64,000 nt of DNA, from assembly GCF_035918315.1 (NCBI RefSeq), contig NZ_CP142146.1, positions 496,001 through 560,000 of the forward strand, read 5' to 3'. A program made the position numbers and the translations under genes. Origin of the DNA: Vagococcus jeotgali. Lineage in GTDB: Bacteria; Bacillota; Bacilli; Lactobacillales; Vagococcaceae. The notes beneath the pieces are model-generated. The model had not been told where the DNA came from. It did no database searches and worked only from the letters and a program-made list of their open reading frames with translations. Each line of letters begins with the position of its first letter. Position 1 is the stretch's first letter. Below are positions 18,370-27,909 of this stretch, one piece after another.

Positions 18370-19807
18370 GGATCTATTAGAAAAAAAAGAAGCCAAGCAA
18401 ATTGAATTAATCAAATATGTTCTACAAGTTGGTGGTAGTGAAAGAATTCAAGTGTTAACCAAAGAATTAAACGTCAGTAAGGCCTCTCTTGAAGGTTACA
18501 TTGAAGACTTAAATGACACGTTATCTACTTTTCAACATCAAATAACTATTTTTTATGATGGGCAAATAGTAATGTTTACTTTAGCGCCAGAGTGTTCAAT
18601 TCGCTGTATTGAGGAAAAAATTTATAAGCAAGCTATCAAATATCAAATTTTAATGTATCTGTATGAGCATACAGAGTATACAGTTGTTTTACTGACACAA
18701 GAACTAGGTATGAGTGAATCAACAGTTTTTAGAAAAATCAAAGAGCTTAATCATCTATTAAAAGAATTTGAAATTGAGATATGGCAAGGAAAATTAGTAG
18801 GAGAAGAAAGCCAGATTCGCTATTTTTATTATTGTTTTTTTTCTTCTTTAAATATACTCCCAAAAGATATGATTTCTAGAAATAGGATGGATTTTATTCG
18901 CCTCATTGAAAGTGGTTTATCCATTACCTTATCACCTCTTAGTATAGAACATATTGAATTATGGCTAAGTATAGCTAAGAAGAGAATCAATGTGCCTAAT
19001 CAGCAGTTTAAACAGTTTAGAAAACAGTTTAAAGCTTATGAAAGAGATCCTTATTTTAAGCTGATTAGCAGTATGGTAATCCGCGTGTTAGGCTATTATG
19101 CTATTGATATTAATGAAGAGGAGAGCATGATTCATTTTGCTTTTCTAGTAAGTTTTGATATTTTATCTCCTAGTGATTTTTACCAATATGATATCTTAAG
19201 ATCTAGGTTTACCCCAACAGCTATAGTGGATACTTTTATTTTAGAGACCATTATCCTAGACTACAGACCTCTAGTTTTATCTCATGATCTTGAAAGTCAA
19301 GTTTATTATTATTTATCAAGAATTCATTCACGGTTATACTTTTTCAAAGGTAATATAGATATTTTATCCTTACCATTTATTTGGGAGAGTGAAAAAACAT
19401 GGTCAGCTCGTGTATTAAAGCCTGAAGTAGAGCGCTTATTTAACGAAGTGGTTAACAGACTACCTTATGATAAAAAAGACAGTCTAGCTGATTTAACGAA
19501 GCTAACCTATTTAAATATCTTGGCTATAATAGATGGTGAAATAAATATGGACATTAAAGTTGGCATTGATCTACATCTTGAGGATGTTTTTAAAGAAGGG
19601 ACTTATCAAAGGATTAAAGCTTTTGTTGACAAACTAAATGGTGTTAATTGTCAATTATATTATCCTGAAAAAGACTATGATTTGGTTATTAGTAACCGAG
19701 AATATTTAAAGTACAAATGTAGAGTTTATGTCATTACAGAATTAGGAACTACTTATGACTTAAATAATATTATTGAAGTCATCAGAGAAATATCATTAGT
19801 AAAATAA
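18353..19807 (+). CDS. Mga/AtxA-like transcriptional regulator
   Basis: A 484-residue regulator with two N-terminal helix-turn-helix regions (about 16-60: VLTKELNVSKASLEGYIEDL; and about 95-135: LTQELGMSESTVFRKIKEL), then a long PRD-like helical middle and a C-terminal EIIB-like alpha/beta part (VNCQLYYPEKDYDLVISN). This order is that of Mga, AtxA and related regulators. It overlaps the flavoprotein gene and lies 160 bases upstream of glpK in the same direction, so control of glycerol genes or of the flavoprotein is a fair inference but unproven. GGG lies six bases before the ATG at 18353. Confidence 0.85.
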   Translation: MTMRYEDLLEKKEAKQIELIKYVLQVGGSERIQVLTKELNVSKASLEGYIEDLNDTLSTFQHQITIFYDGQIVMFTLAPECSIRCIEEKIYKQAIKYQILMYLYEHTEYTVVLLTQELGMSESTVFRKIKELNHLLKEFEIEIWQGKLVGEESQIRYFYYCFFSSLNILPKDMISRNRMDFIRLIESGLSITLSPLSIEHIELWLSIAKKRINVPNQQFKQFRKQFKAYERDPYFKLISSMVIRVLGYYAIDINEEESMIHFAFLVSFDILSPSDFYQYDILRSRFTPTAIVDTFILETIILDYRPLVLSHDLESQVYYYLSRIHSRLYFFKGNIDILSLPFIWESEKTWSARVLKPEVERLFNEVVNRLPYDKKDSLADLTKLTYLNILAIIDGEINMDIKVGIDLHLEDVFKEGTYQRIKAFVDKLNGVNCQLYYPEKDYDLVISNREYLKYKCRVYVITELGTTYDLNNIIEVIREISLVK

Positions 19808-19892
19808 ATATAATATTACTTTATTGTTGATATCATTAGCTTTAGTAAGTAAACGGTCGGAAAAACAAAAAAAAAACACAAAAAACGACAGT

Positions 19893-19921
19893 TTGACAAC
19901 TCTTTTTTAGTGTATGATAAA
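19893..19921 (+). promoter_or_regulatory. glpK operon promoter
   Basis: A perfect -35 TTGACA (19893-19898), 17-bp spacer, GATAAA (19916-19921) as -10. Confidence 0.55.
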
Positions 19922-19929
19922 TCCATAGA

Positions 19930-19944
19930 AAGAAAACGCTATTA
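19930..19944 (+). promoter_or_regulatory. Candidate CcpA (cre) site before glpK
   Basis: AAGAAAACGCTATTA matches the 15-base cre consensus with two mismatches. It lies between the promoter and the glpK ribosome binding site, where CcpA could block transcription. Confidence 0.45.
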
Positions 19945-19949
19945 TTTAA

Positions 19950-21473
<1,524 letters not shown>

Positions 21474-21492
21474 AAAAAAGGAATTGATAAAC

Positions 21493-23319
21493 ATGAGTTT
21501 TTCACTAAAAACACGGGAAGAGTCAATTAAATTTTTAAAAGATCATACAGTGGATGTTTTGATTATTGGCGGAGGTATTACTGGTGCAGGAGTGGCAGTG
21601 CAGGCTGCTGCTTCTGGTATGAGTACTGCTCTTGTTGAAATGCAAGATTTCTCTGAAGGAACAAGTTCACGTTCCACAAAGCTTGTTCATGGTGGTATTC
21701 GTTATTTAAAATCTTTTGATGTAGAAGTAGTAGCCGATACAGTAAGGGAGAGGGCTAATGTCCAAAAAGTAGCACCACATATCCCAAAACCTGACCCAAT
21801 GCTTTTACCAATTTATGATGATCCGAATTCTACATTTTCAATGTTTTCTTTAAAAATTGCGATGGATTTATATGATCAATTAGCAAACGTTAAAGGAACA
21901 GACTATGAAAATAGAGTGTTAACAAAAGAAGAAGTGTTAGAGATAAGTCCTCATTTAAATGCCGATGGTTTGCTTGGTGGGGGAATCTATCTAGATTTTA
22001 GAAATAATGATTCAAGGCTTGTCATTGAAAATATTAAGCAAGCTCAAGCTGATGGTGGGCATATGTTATCTCGTACAAAAGTGATTGGTTTTGTTTATGA
22101 TGATTCAGATCAAATTAATGGTGTGAAGGTTAAAGATATGATAACAAGTGAAGAATATGTTATTCATGCCAAAGTTGTGATTAATACAACAGGTCCTTGG
22201 TCTGATACTGTTCGTCATATGACAAAAGACAAAGAAGTTATTGACCAAATGCGTCCTACAAAAGGTGTTCACTTAGTTGTTGATCGTGAAAAATTAAATG
22301 TATCTCAACCGACTTATTTTGATACAGGTTTAAATGATGGGCGTATGGTTTTTGTGGTACCTAGAGAAGACAAAACTTATTTTGGAACGACAGATACAGA
22401 TTACGAGGGAGATTTCAGCCACCCAACAGTAACAAGTGAAGATGTGAGTTACTTATTGAAAGTTGTCAATAATAAATTCCCTGAAAGAAACTTAACTATT
22501 GATGATATTGAAGCAAGTTGGGCAGGTTTAAGACCACTAATTTCAGGTAATGGTGGTTCTGATTATAACGGGGCAGCTAGTGGGAATATCACAGATGAGA
22601 GTTTAGAGAAAGTCATTCAATCAGTAGATGAATATGAAATAGGAACACTAACACGTGAAGGCTTAGAAAAATCAATTCATAGTGTTAAAACCCAAGCAGG
22701 GGATGGTACTAAATCGCCATCTAGTGTCTCACGTGGAAGTAGCTTAACAAGAGCTGATGATGGGTTAATTACATTAGCTGGTGGTAAAATTACTGATTAC
22801 CGTTTAATGGCCGAAGGTGCTCTTAATATGATTAATAGTATTTTGTCTAAGGAGTACGGAGATGACTTTGTTTTAATTGATTCAATTAATTACCCAGTTT
22901 CAGGTGGTCACTTTGATGCAACAAATGTCGAAGGTGCTATGAAAGATTATATTGAACTTGGAGTAAGTAAAGGTTTATCAGAAAAAGAAGCAACATATCT
23001 AGCTCATTTATATGGTTCAAACACAAAAGATGTTTTATCATATGAAGATGTTGAGTTCAATGGGTTAACCAAAGCTCAATCAATGGCGTTGATGTATTCT
23101 TTAGAAAATGAAATGACACTGACACCTGTTGATTACGCTCTAAGAAGAACTAATTATTTATTATTTATGAGAGATCAACTGGATGCAGTAAAGGTAGCTC
23201 TTGTTGAAGCTATGAAAGAATATTATCAGTGGGATGATAATCAAGCACAATTATATACAACTGAATTAACAGAAAAAATGTCTGAGTCTAGCTTAGACAA
23301 ACTAAAAACAGAAGGGTGA
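21493..23319 (+). CDS. glpO: Alpha-glycerophosphate oxidase
   Basis: FAD enzyme that oxidises glycerol 3-phosphate to dihydroxyacetone phosphate with O2, releasing H2O2; peripheral membrane protein. The 608-residue product has the FAD motif VLIIGGGITGAG near the start and EGTSSRSTKLVHGGIRYL. It also has the roughly 50-residue insert (about 350-400: NGGSDYNGAASGN... through TQAGDGTKSPSSV) that separates the streptococcal/enterococcal oxidase GlpO from the dehydrogenase GlpD. An upstream extension of the frame overlaps glpK and is not used; the ATG at 21493 follows AAGGAA. Confidence 0.95.
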   Translation: MSFSLKTREESIKFLKDHTVDVLIIGGGITGAGVAVQAAASGMSTALVEMQDFSEGTSSRSTKLVHGGIRYLKSFDVEVVADTVRERANVQKVAPHIPKPDPMLLPIYDDPNSTFSMFSLKIAMDLYDQLANVKGTDYENRVLTKEEVLEISPHLNADGLLGGGIYLDFRNNDSRLVIENIKQAQADGGHMLSRTKVIGFVYDDSDQINGVKVKDMITSEEYVIHAKVVINTTGPWSDTVRHMTKDKEVIDQMRPTKGVHLVVDREKLNVSQPTYFDTGLNDGRMVFVVPREDKTYFGTTDTDYEGDFSHPTVTSEDVSYLLKVVNNKFPERNLTIDDIEASWAGLRPLISGNGGSDYNGAASGNITDESLEKVIQSVDEYEIGTLTREGLEKSIHSVKTQAGDGTKSPSSVSRGSSLTRADDGLITLAGGKITDYRLMAEGALNMINSILSKEYGDDFVLIDSINYPVSGGHFDATNVEGAMKDYIELGVSKGLSEKEATYLAHLYGSNTKDVLSYEDVEFNGLTKAQSMALMYSLENEMTLTPVDYALRRTNYLLFMRDQLDAVKVALVEAMKEYYQWDDNQAQLYTTELTEKMSESSLDKLKTEG

Positions 23320-23326
23320 GATAATC

Positions 23327-24046
23327 ATGGATGCAGCAGGATTACAGATTTTTAGTGAATTTTTAGGTACGTTAATCTTAGTATTGCTTGGAGACGGAGT
23401 TGTTGCAGGTGTTGTTTTAGCAAAGAGTAAGGCAGAAAATGCCGGCTGGGTTGTAATTACTTTGGGATGGGGGGCTGCGGTAACGATTGCAGTATATGTG
23501 TCTGGTTTTATGGGACCAGCTCATTTGAATCCAGCAGTGACACTAGGTTTAGCTTCAGCAGGATTATTTAGTTGGGGCTTAGTGATTCCATTTATTTTAG
23601 CTCAGTTAGTTGGGGCATTTGTTGGAGCAATTATTGTTTGGCTAGCATACTTACCACAATATGCAGCAACAAAAGATGAAGCAGCTATTTTAGGATCATT
23701 TGCAACAGGACCAGCTATTCGTAGTTACGGAGCTAATGTGTTGACGGAGGCAATTGGTACATTTGTCTTAGTATTCTCACTATTAGCATTTACTCAAAAC
23801 ACATTTGCTGATGGATTTAATCCAGTTGTCGTAGGTATCTTAATCTTATCTATTGGTCTATCACTTGGTGGATCAACAGGGTATGCTATTAACCCAGCAA
23901 GGGATTTAGGACCTCGTATTGCTCATCAAATTTTACCAATCAAACATAAAGGTGATTCAGATTGGGCTTATTCTTGGGTACCAATTGTTGGACCATTTGT
24001 TGGTGGTGTCGTAGCAGCACTATTATGGTTAATGTTACCAATCTAG
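23327..24046 (+). CDS. glpF: Glycerol uptake facilitator (aquaglyceroporin)
   Basis: A 239-residue MIP-family channel for glycerol diffusion. Six membrane segments and both half-helix NPA boxes are present (HLNPAVTLG and AINPARDLGPR); the Arg after the second NPA and the Asp two residues later are those of glycerol facilitators rather than water channels. It starts seven bases after the glpO stop and ends the operon. Confidence 0.96.
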   Translation: MDAAGLQIFSEFLGTLILVLLGDGVVAGVVLAKSKAENAGWVVITLGWGAAVTIAVYVSGFMGPAHLNPAVTLGLASAGLFSWGLVIPFILAQLVGAFVGAIIVWLAYLPQYAATKDEAAILGSFATGPAIRSYGANVLTEAIGTFVLVFSLLAFTQNTFADGFNPVVVGILILSIGLSLGGSTGYAINPARDLGPRIAHQILPIKHKGDSDWAYSWVPIVGPFVGGVVAALLWLMLPI

Positions 24047-24057
24047 GTCAAAAAGTG

Positions 24058-24095
24058 AAAAGGAGATCGACTTTAAAAGTTGACCTCCTTTTTTA
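24058..24095 (+). terminator. glp operon terminator
   Basis: AAAAGGAG (24058-24065) pairs with CTCCTTTT (24085-24092) over an imperfect inner stem and is followed by T. Confidence 0.85.
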
Positions 24096-24096
24096 T

Positions 24097-24315
24097 TTAC
24101 GACTTACTTTTATTTTTATTTACACAATGCTGTTTATTTGAAATGTGTTGTAAGATAAGTAGTGAGAAAAACCAAATTAAACCAATAGCTTGTAAAACAC
24201 CTCCAATACTAAAAGCAAGAGAAGCATAAGTAGTATGATTGAATAACACTATAATGATTAAAGAAATACCAATGAGAATTTTAGCAGGTAACGTTTTTTT
24301 ACAAGAACATCCCAT
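24097..24315 (-). CDS. Small membrane protein with N-terminal CxC motif
   Basis: A 72-residue protein: MGCSCKK start, two hydrophobic segments (about 12-26 and 31-57), then a polar tail with His and Cys (HISNKQHC). AGGGG stands before the ATG. It is convergent with glpF. No family recognised. The paired cysteines at both ends could bind a metal, but that is speculation. Confidence 0.6.
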   Translation of the reverse strand: MGCSCKKTLPAKILIGISLIIIVLFNHTTYASLAFSIGGVLQAIGLIWFFSLLILQHISNKQHCVNKNKSKS

Positions 24316-24494
24316 AAGCTAACCCCTTTCTTTGTTTTGAATCTTCCATTATCATACGCTCTAGGGTATTTTTTGTAAAGGTATCTTTATTTGTATGATT
24401 AACATTAAATTAGGGGATAATTTAGATATACTCTAAAATTATGCGAGCAATATGTAAAAAAAAAAAGCGGATAACTTTGTATATATAGTGTTAA

Positions 24495-24548
24495 TATAGT
24501 AACATATAAATAGAATAGAGTTAGTTTAGCTAATATATAGTAACATAT
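24495..24548 (+). repeat. Two copies of a 13-bp direct repeat upstream of the peptidoglycan hydrolase
   Basis: TATAGTAACATAT occurs at 24495-24507 and 24536-24548, 41 bp apart start to start (about four helix turns); the second ends just before the ribosome binding site. It may be a paired regulator site. Confidence 0.55.
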
Positions 24549-24568
24549 TCTAGGAGGGAGACATAGCA

Positions 24569-26065
24569 TTGAAAAAAGTAAGCACATATCTTTTACTTTC
24601 AACATTAATTTGTCAAACATTAGCAACAACAGGAACTGTTGTTTATGCTGAAAATAGTTCATCAGAAGAACCAATTAGTTTAGTTAATGGTGAGGAAACA
24701 GAAAAGACTGAAGAATCAGCTGGTGAAACAGAAGATACACCATCAACTGAGGAAACAGAAGACACAACAACAGAGTCATCAGAAGAAAAGCCTGGTGAGG
24801 AAGCTGGTAATACAGAAGAATCAGGGGAAAAGCCTGATGAAGAAACTGGTAATACGGAAGAATCAGGAGAAAAGCCAGAAGAAAAACCAGAAGAAAAGCC
24901 AGAAGAAAAACCAGAAGAAAAGCCTAAGCCAGAAGAAAAGCCAAAACCTGGTAAAAAACCAGAAAGCAAACCAAAACCTGGTAAAAAACCAGAATCAAAA
25001 CCAAAACCTGATAAAAAGCCAGCAACAAAACCTCAGAAAGAGGAAAAAGTTAATCCAGCTGGTCCAGCTGTTTTCCCTAAAACATCAGCTGAAATGATCA
25101 ACACACCTATTCATTTTTCTGTAACGAAAAGTACACAAGAATTTATTAATGAAATCGGTGAAGATGCTAGAAAAATTGGGCAAAAAAATGACTTATATGC
25201 ATCTGTTATGATTGCACAAGCTATTTTAGAATCTGCAAGTGGTCAAAGTGCTTTGGCAAGTCAACCAAATTATAATTTATTTGGTATCAAAGGAGCATAT
25301 AAAGGCGAATCAGTTTCATTTGCTACAATGGAAGATAATGGATCGGGACAAATGTATGGTATCCAAGCAAGTTTTAGAAAATACCCTTCATATAAAGAGT
25401 CTCTTGAAGATTATTCTGATTTAATGACAAAAGGTATTGATTCTAATACTGGATTTTATTACGGAGCAACTAAAAAGGGTGCAAAGGATTATAAACAAGC
25501 TACTCGTCATTTAACTGGTCGTTACGCAACAGATACACGTTATCATGAAAAATTAAACGAACTCATTGATACTTATGACTTAACATTTTTTGATAAACCA
25601 GTTAAAAAAGGTAAACGTAAGATTAATAACAATCGAACAGTTGATAGTTATCAGTTAATGAACCCAATCAACAAAAAAACTGCTGACTTCATCTTACCTC
25701 TAGATAAAGGTTATGTGGTTTCTAGTCCATTTGGCGCTCGTGGTGCAGAGCATCATGATGGTATTGATTTAGCTATTGCAGCTAATACACCAGTATATGC
25801 ATCAAGTGATGGCGTTGTTACTGGAACTGGATTTGATCCATCTGCAGGAAATTATGTTATTGTAAAACATAGTAATGATTTATATACTAATTACTTCCAT
25901 CTAAACAAAATTGGAGTATCTACTGGAGATAAGGTAGCTGCTGGTAATATTGTTGGTTTAGTAGGTAGTACAGGTAATTCAACTGGAAGTCACTTGCACT
26001 TTGGTGTAAGTACAGAGATGTGGAAGAGTTATTTAAACCCATCTGCATATTTTGATTTCAGATAA
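24569..26065 (+). CDS. Secreted peptidoglycan hydrolase: glucosaminidase plus M23 endopeptidase
   Basis: A 498-residue exported enzyme. Signal peptide (about 1-27, ending VYA), a Glu/Thr/Ser-rich then Lys/Pro-rich repeat linker (about 30-160), a GH73-type glucosaminidase domain (about 185-345: AQAILESASGQSALASQPNYNLFGIKG), and a C-terminal LytM/M23 zinc peptidase (about 385-495) with HHDGIDLA and HLHFG metal motifs. It would cut both glycan strand and peptide stem. The start is TTG at 24569, eight bases after TAGGAGGGAG; there is no competing ATG. The basic Lys/Pro linker likely spans the wall. It is followed by its own terminator. Confidence 0.92.
   Translation: MKKVSTYLLLSTLICQTLATTGTVVYAENSSSEEPISLVNGEETEKTEESAGETEDTPSTEETEDTTTESSEEKPGEEAGNTEESGEKPDEETGNTEESGEKPEEKPEEKPEEKPEEKPKPEEKPKPGKKPESKPKPGKKPESKPKPDKKPATKPQKEEKVNPAGPAVFPKTSAEMINTPIHFSVTKSTQEFINEIGEDARKIGQKNDLYASVMIAQAILESASGQSALASQPNYNLFGIKGAYKGESVSFATMEDNGSGQMYGIQASFRKYPSYKESLEDYSDLMTKGIDSNTGFYYGATKKGAKDYKQATRHLTGRYATDTRYHEKLNELIDTYDLTFFDKPVKKGKRKINNNRTVDSYQLMNPINKKTADFILPLDKGYVVSSPFGARGAEHHDGIDLAIAANTPVYASSDGVVTGTGFDPSAGNYVIVKHSNDLYTNYFHLNKIGVSTGDKVAAGNIVGLVGSTGNSTGSHLHFGVSTEMWKSYLNPSAYFDFR
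24806..25021 (+). repeat. In-frame tandem repeats in the hydrolase linker
   Basis: Three repeat types lie side by side: two copies of a 42-base unit (E-x-GNTEESGEKP-x), about four and a half copies of a 12-base unit coding EEKP (around 24869-24925), and about three copies of a 27-30-base unit coding KPKPGKKPES. All lengths are multiples of three, so changes in copy number keep the frame. Confidence 0.9.
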
Positions 26066-26074
26066 TAAGATGAC

Positions 26075-26117
26075 AAAAGTGATAGGGGTGTGTAAAGCAC
26101 AACCTATCACTTTTTTT
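26075..26117 (+). terminator. Peptidoglycan hydrolase terminator
   Basis: AAAAGTGATAGG (26075-26086) pairs with CCTATCAC and the T run (26103-26117). Confidence 0.9.
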
Positions 26118-26140
26118 ATAAAAGGTAAAAGGGAATTGAG

Positions 26141-26383
26141 ATGATATGGTAGAAGAAACTATTGACAATAACAACACTAGTTGCTATGGATGGATGCGAT
26201 ACAGAAGTTGCTACACATGTTAATAATGCAATTAATGTAGGTGTGAGTTCTAAAAAAATATTAGATACTTTGATACAGATGTTACCTTATGCAGGGTTTG
26301 CTAGAGCGATAAACGGTATTATGGTATGTAAAAAAGTGTTTGATGAGCGTGACATTGATTATTCAATTGATTTAGAGAATTAA
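26141..26383 (+). pseudogene. Carboxymuconolactone decarboxylase (AhpD/YurZ-like) gene remnant
   Basis: The readable part (TTG at 26162 to 26383, 73 residues) matches the C-terminal half of CMD-family proteins: LLTITTLVAMDGCDTEVATHVNNAINVGVSS-type helices, then PYAGFARAINGI. About 45-50 N-terminal residues of a normal protein are missing. An ATG at 26141 with AAGGGAA before it is in the same frame but meets TAG three codons later. Either a deletion left a fragment or a very short protein is made from TTG, which lacks a good ribosome binding site. I favour a remnant. Confidence 0.6.
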
Positions 26384-26411
26384 AAAAACTCCCTGATTAG
26401 GGAGTTTTTTT
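26383..26411 (+). terminator. Terminator whose T tract is the ISL3 target site
   Basis: AAAAAACTCCC pairs with GGGAGTTTTTT around TGATTA. The last eight bases (26404-26411, GTTTTTTT) are the target duplicated by the adjacent ISL3 element. Confidence 0.9.
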
Positions 26412-27902
26412 GGCTCTTCGTCAAATCGTGTTGATATTTAAAAATTGATAAAATAAGGGCATTAGAAGAAGGGGGATTTTTCCTCCTTCTTCTTTTTAAT
26501 TAAATTGAAATGATTGACCTTGAATAAGGAAAATCCGTCGCTTAAAAGTTAAGAAATTTCGGTAACCATAGGCTGTTCGTTTGATAGCTTTGATTCGGTT
26601 GTTAATTCCTTCTAAAAAACCATTTGAATAAGAATAATTTAAAGCATTGGTAACACCCTGCCTGAAGGTTTGGAATGTTTTGAATTTGGCTTTAAATTCC
26701 TTAGGAAGCTCATTAGGGATAGAATGGGTTAATTCTAAAAATAAGTCTGAATCCTTTGTTTCATAAGCATATTTTAACTCTTGTATATAATCATATGCGA
26801 TTTTTATAGTTGAGTTATAGGAAAGAAGTTCTTCAATGACACCAACTTGTGTCATACTTTTGTTGAAAAGAGGATAATTACTATATGTAGTGGCACTTAA
26901 TTGACTAGAGTCTTTTAAAAATAGTTTCCAATATTTTTTTATTCTCCGGTATTGTTTTGCTTCTTCATTATCATAACGTTTTAATTGATTCATTTCTTTT
27001 ATTCTTAGTTGATTAAAAGAACGATTGATATGCTGAATGATATGGAATCTATCTGTCACAATCTCTGCATGTGGAAATACAGTTTTAAGAAGGCCACCGT
27101 AGTTGGCATTCATATCCATGACGAGAAACTTCACTTTTAACCGCTCTTTTCTGGAGTATTTCAGGAAGTACTTAATAAGAGAGAAGAGGCGTCTATCTGG
27201 TAAAATATCAATAATCTTTTTACTTTCAGCATCAGCACAAATAAAGCTCATACCAGATTGACATGACTTAGTTGATTTAAATTCATCGACACATAGTACT
27301 TTTGGTAGATGTTGAAAGTTGGTTAGACAGTGGTTGGTAAAGTCGTATAAAACACATTGTACCGTGTTATCAGAAACATGATGGAATCTAGCAATCTCTT
27401 TTCTTGAACGATCTTCTTTCAAATCTAAGGCGATTTGATACTTTAATGTTTTCGATATATGACAATAGTCATCGACTAACGCAGTATCAGCACTGAATGT
27501 TGTATGACATTCTTTACATAGATATCGTTCTCTTTTAAGTTCTAAATAAGTTGTGACCCTATTAAACTCTGGTAGTTGTGTTTTAGTAGTATAAGTACCA
27601 TTTTTAACACACGTATTCTGATGACAAGAGGGGCATATTCTGTCTGGAGACGTTAGTCTTCCCCTTATTATATTTGAGCGTCTACCTCTAATAGTAGCCT
27701 CAGTTAACCAATCTTTTTCAAAAATAATAGATTTGTCTGTTAAATTAAGTAATTTTCTAGTATGATTATCCATGGGAACATCCTCCTGATAATTTGGTTT
27801 TTGTCGACTTTATTTTATCATGTTTGGATGTTCCTTTTTGTATTTAAAAACAAAAAATCGTATTAATGGAAACTATCCATCAACACGATTTATTATAGAC
27901 CC
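26412..27902 (-). mobile_element. ISL3-family insertion sequence, type A
   Basis: A 1491-bp element. The left end GGCTCTTCGTCAAATCGTG and the right end (read on the minus strand) GGGTCTATAATAAATCGTG form imperfect inverted repeats that share AAATCGTGTTGAT. It is flanked by a perfect 8-bp duplication GTTTTTTT (26404-26411 and 27903-27910), the size expected for ISL3. It lies between the CMD remnant and the opuA operon, in a terminator T tract. Confidence 0.93.
26496..27773 (-). CDS. ISL3-family transposase
   Basis: A 425-residue intact transposase: N-terminal zinc-ribbon (CPSCHQNTC...CKECHTTF), a helix-turn-helix (RSRKEIARFHHVSDNTVQ), then a DDE-type catalytic domain (CVDEFKS, VMDMNANYGG, ATDRFH-like VTDRFHIIQH) and the C-terminal SNGFLEGINNRIKAIKR motif with the acidic residue. 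Likely functional. Confidence 0.95.
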   Translation of the reverse strand: MDNHTRKLLNLTDKSIIFEKDWLTEATIRGRRSNIIRGRLTSPDRICPSCHQNTCVKNGTYTTKTQLPEFNRVTTYLELKRERYLCKECHTTFSADTALVDDYCHISKTLKYQIALDLKEDRSRKEIARFHHVSDNTVQCVLYDFTNHCLTNFQHLPKVLCVDEFKSTKSCQSGMSFICADAESKKIIDILPDRRLFSLIKYFLKYSRKERLKVKFLVMDMNANYGGLLKTVFPHAEIVTDRFHIIQHINRSFNQLRIKEMNQLKRYDNEEAKQYRRIKKYWKLFLKDSSQLSATTYSNYPLFNKSMTQVGVIEELLSYNSTIKIAYDYIQELKYAYETKDSDLFLELTHSIPNELPKEFKAKFKTFQTFRQGVTNALNYSYSNGFLEGINNRIKAIKRTAYGYRNFLTFKRRIFLIQGQSFQFN

Positions 27903-27909
27903 GTTTTTT

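Noticed and set aside
24806-25021. CRISPR-like array
   Set aside because: The repeats are short, in frame and without unique spacers; they encode the hydrolase linker.
24643-25097. Extra coding genes on both strands over the hydrolase linker
   Set aside because: Low-complexity shadows of the repeat region with no ribosome binding sites.
26412-27902. The ISL3 element as the cause of loss of an opuA gene
   Set aside because: The OpuABC frame is complete and ends at its own stop; the IS only touches the terminator region.
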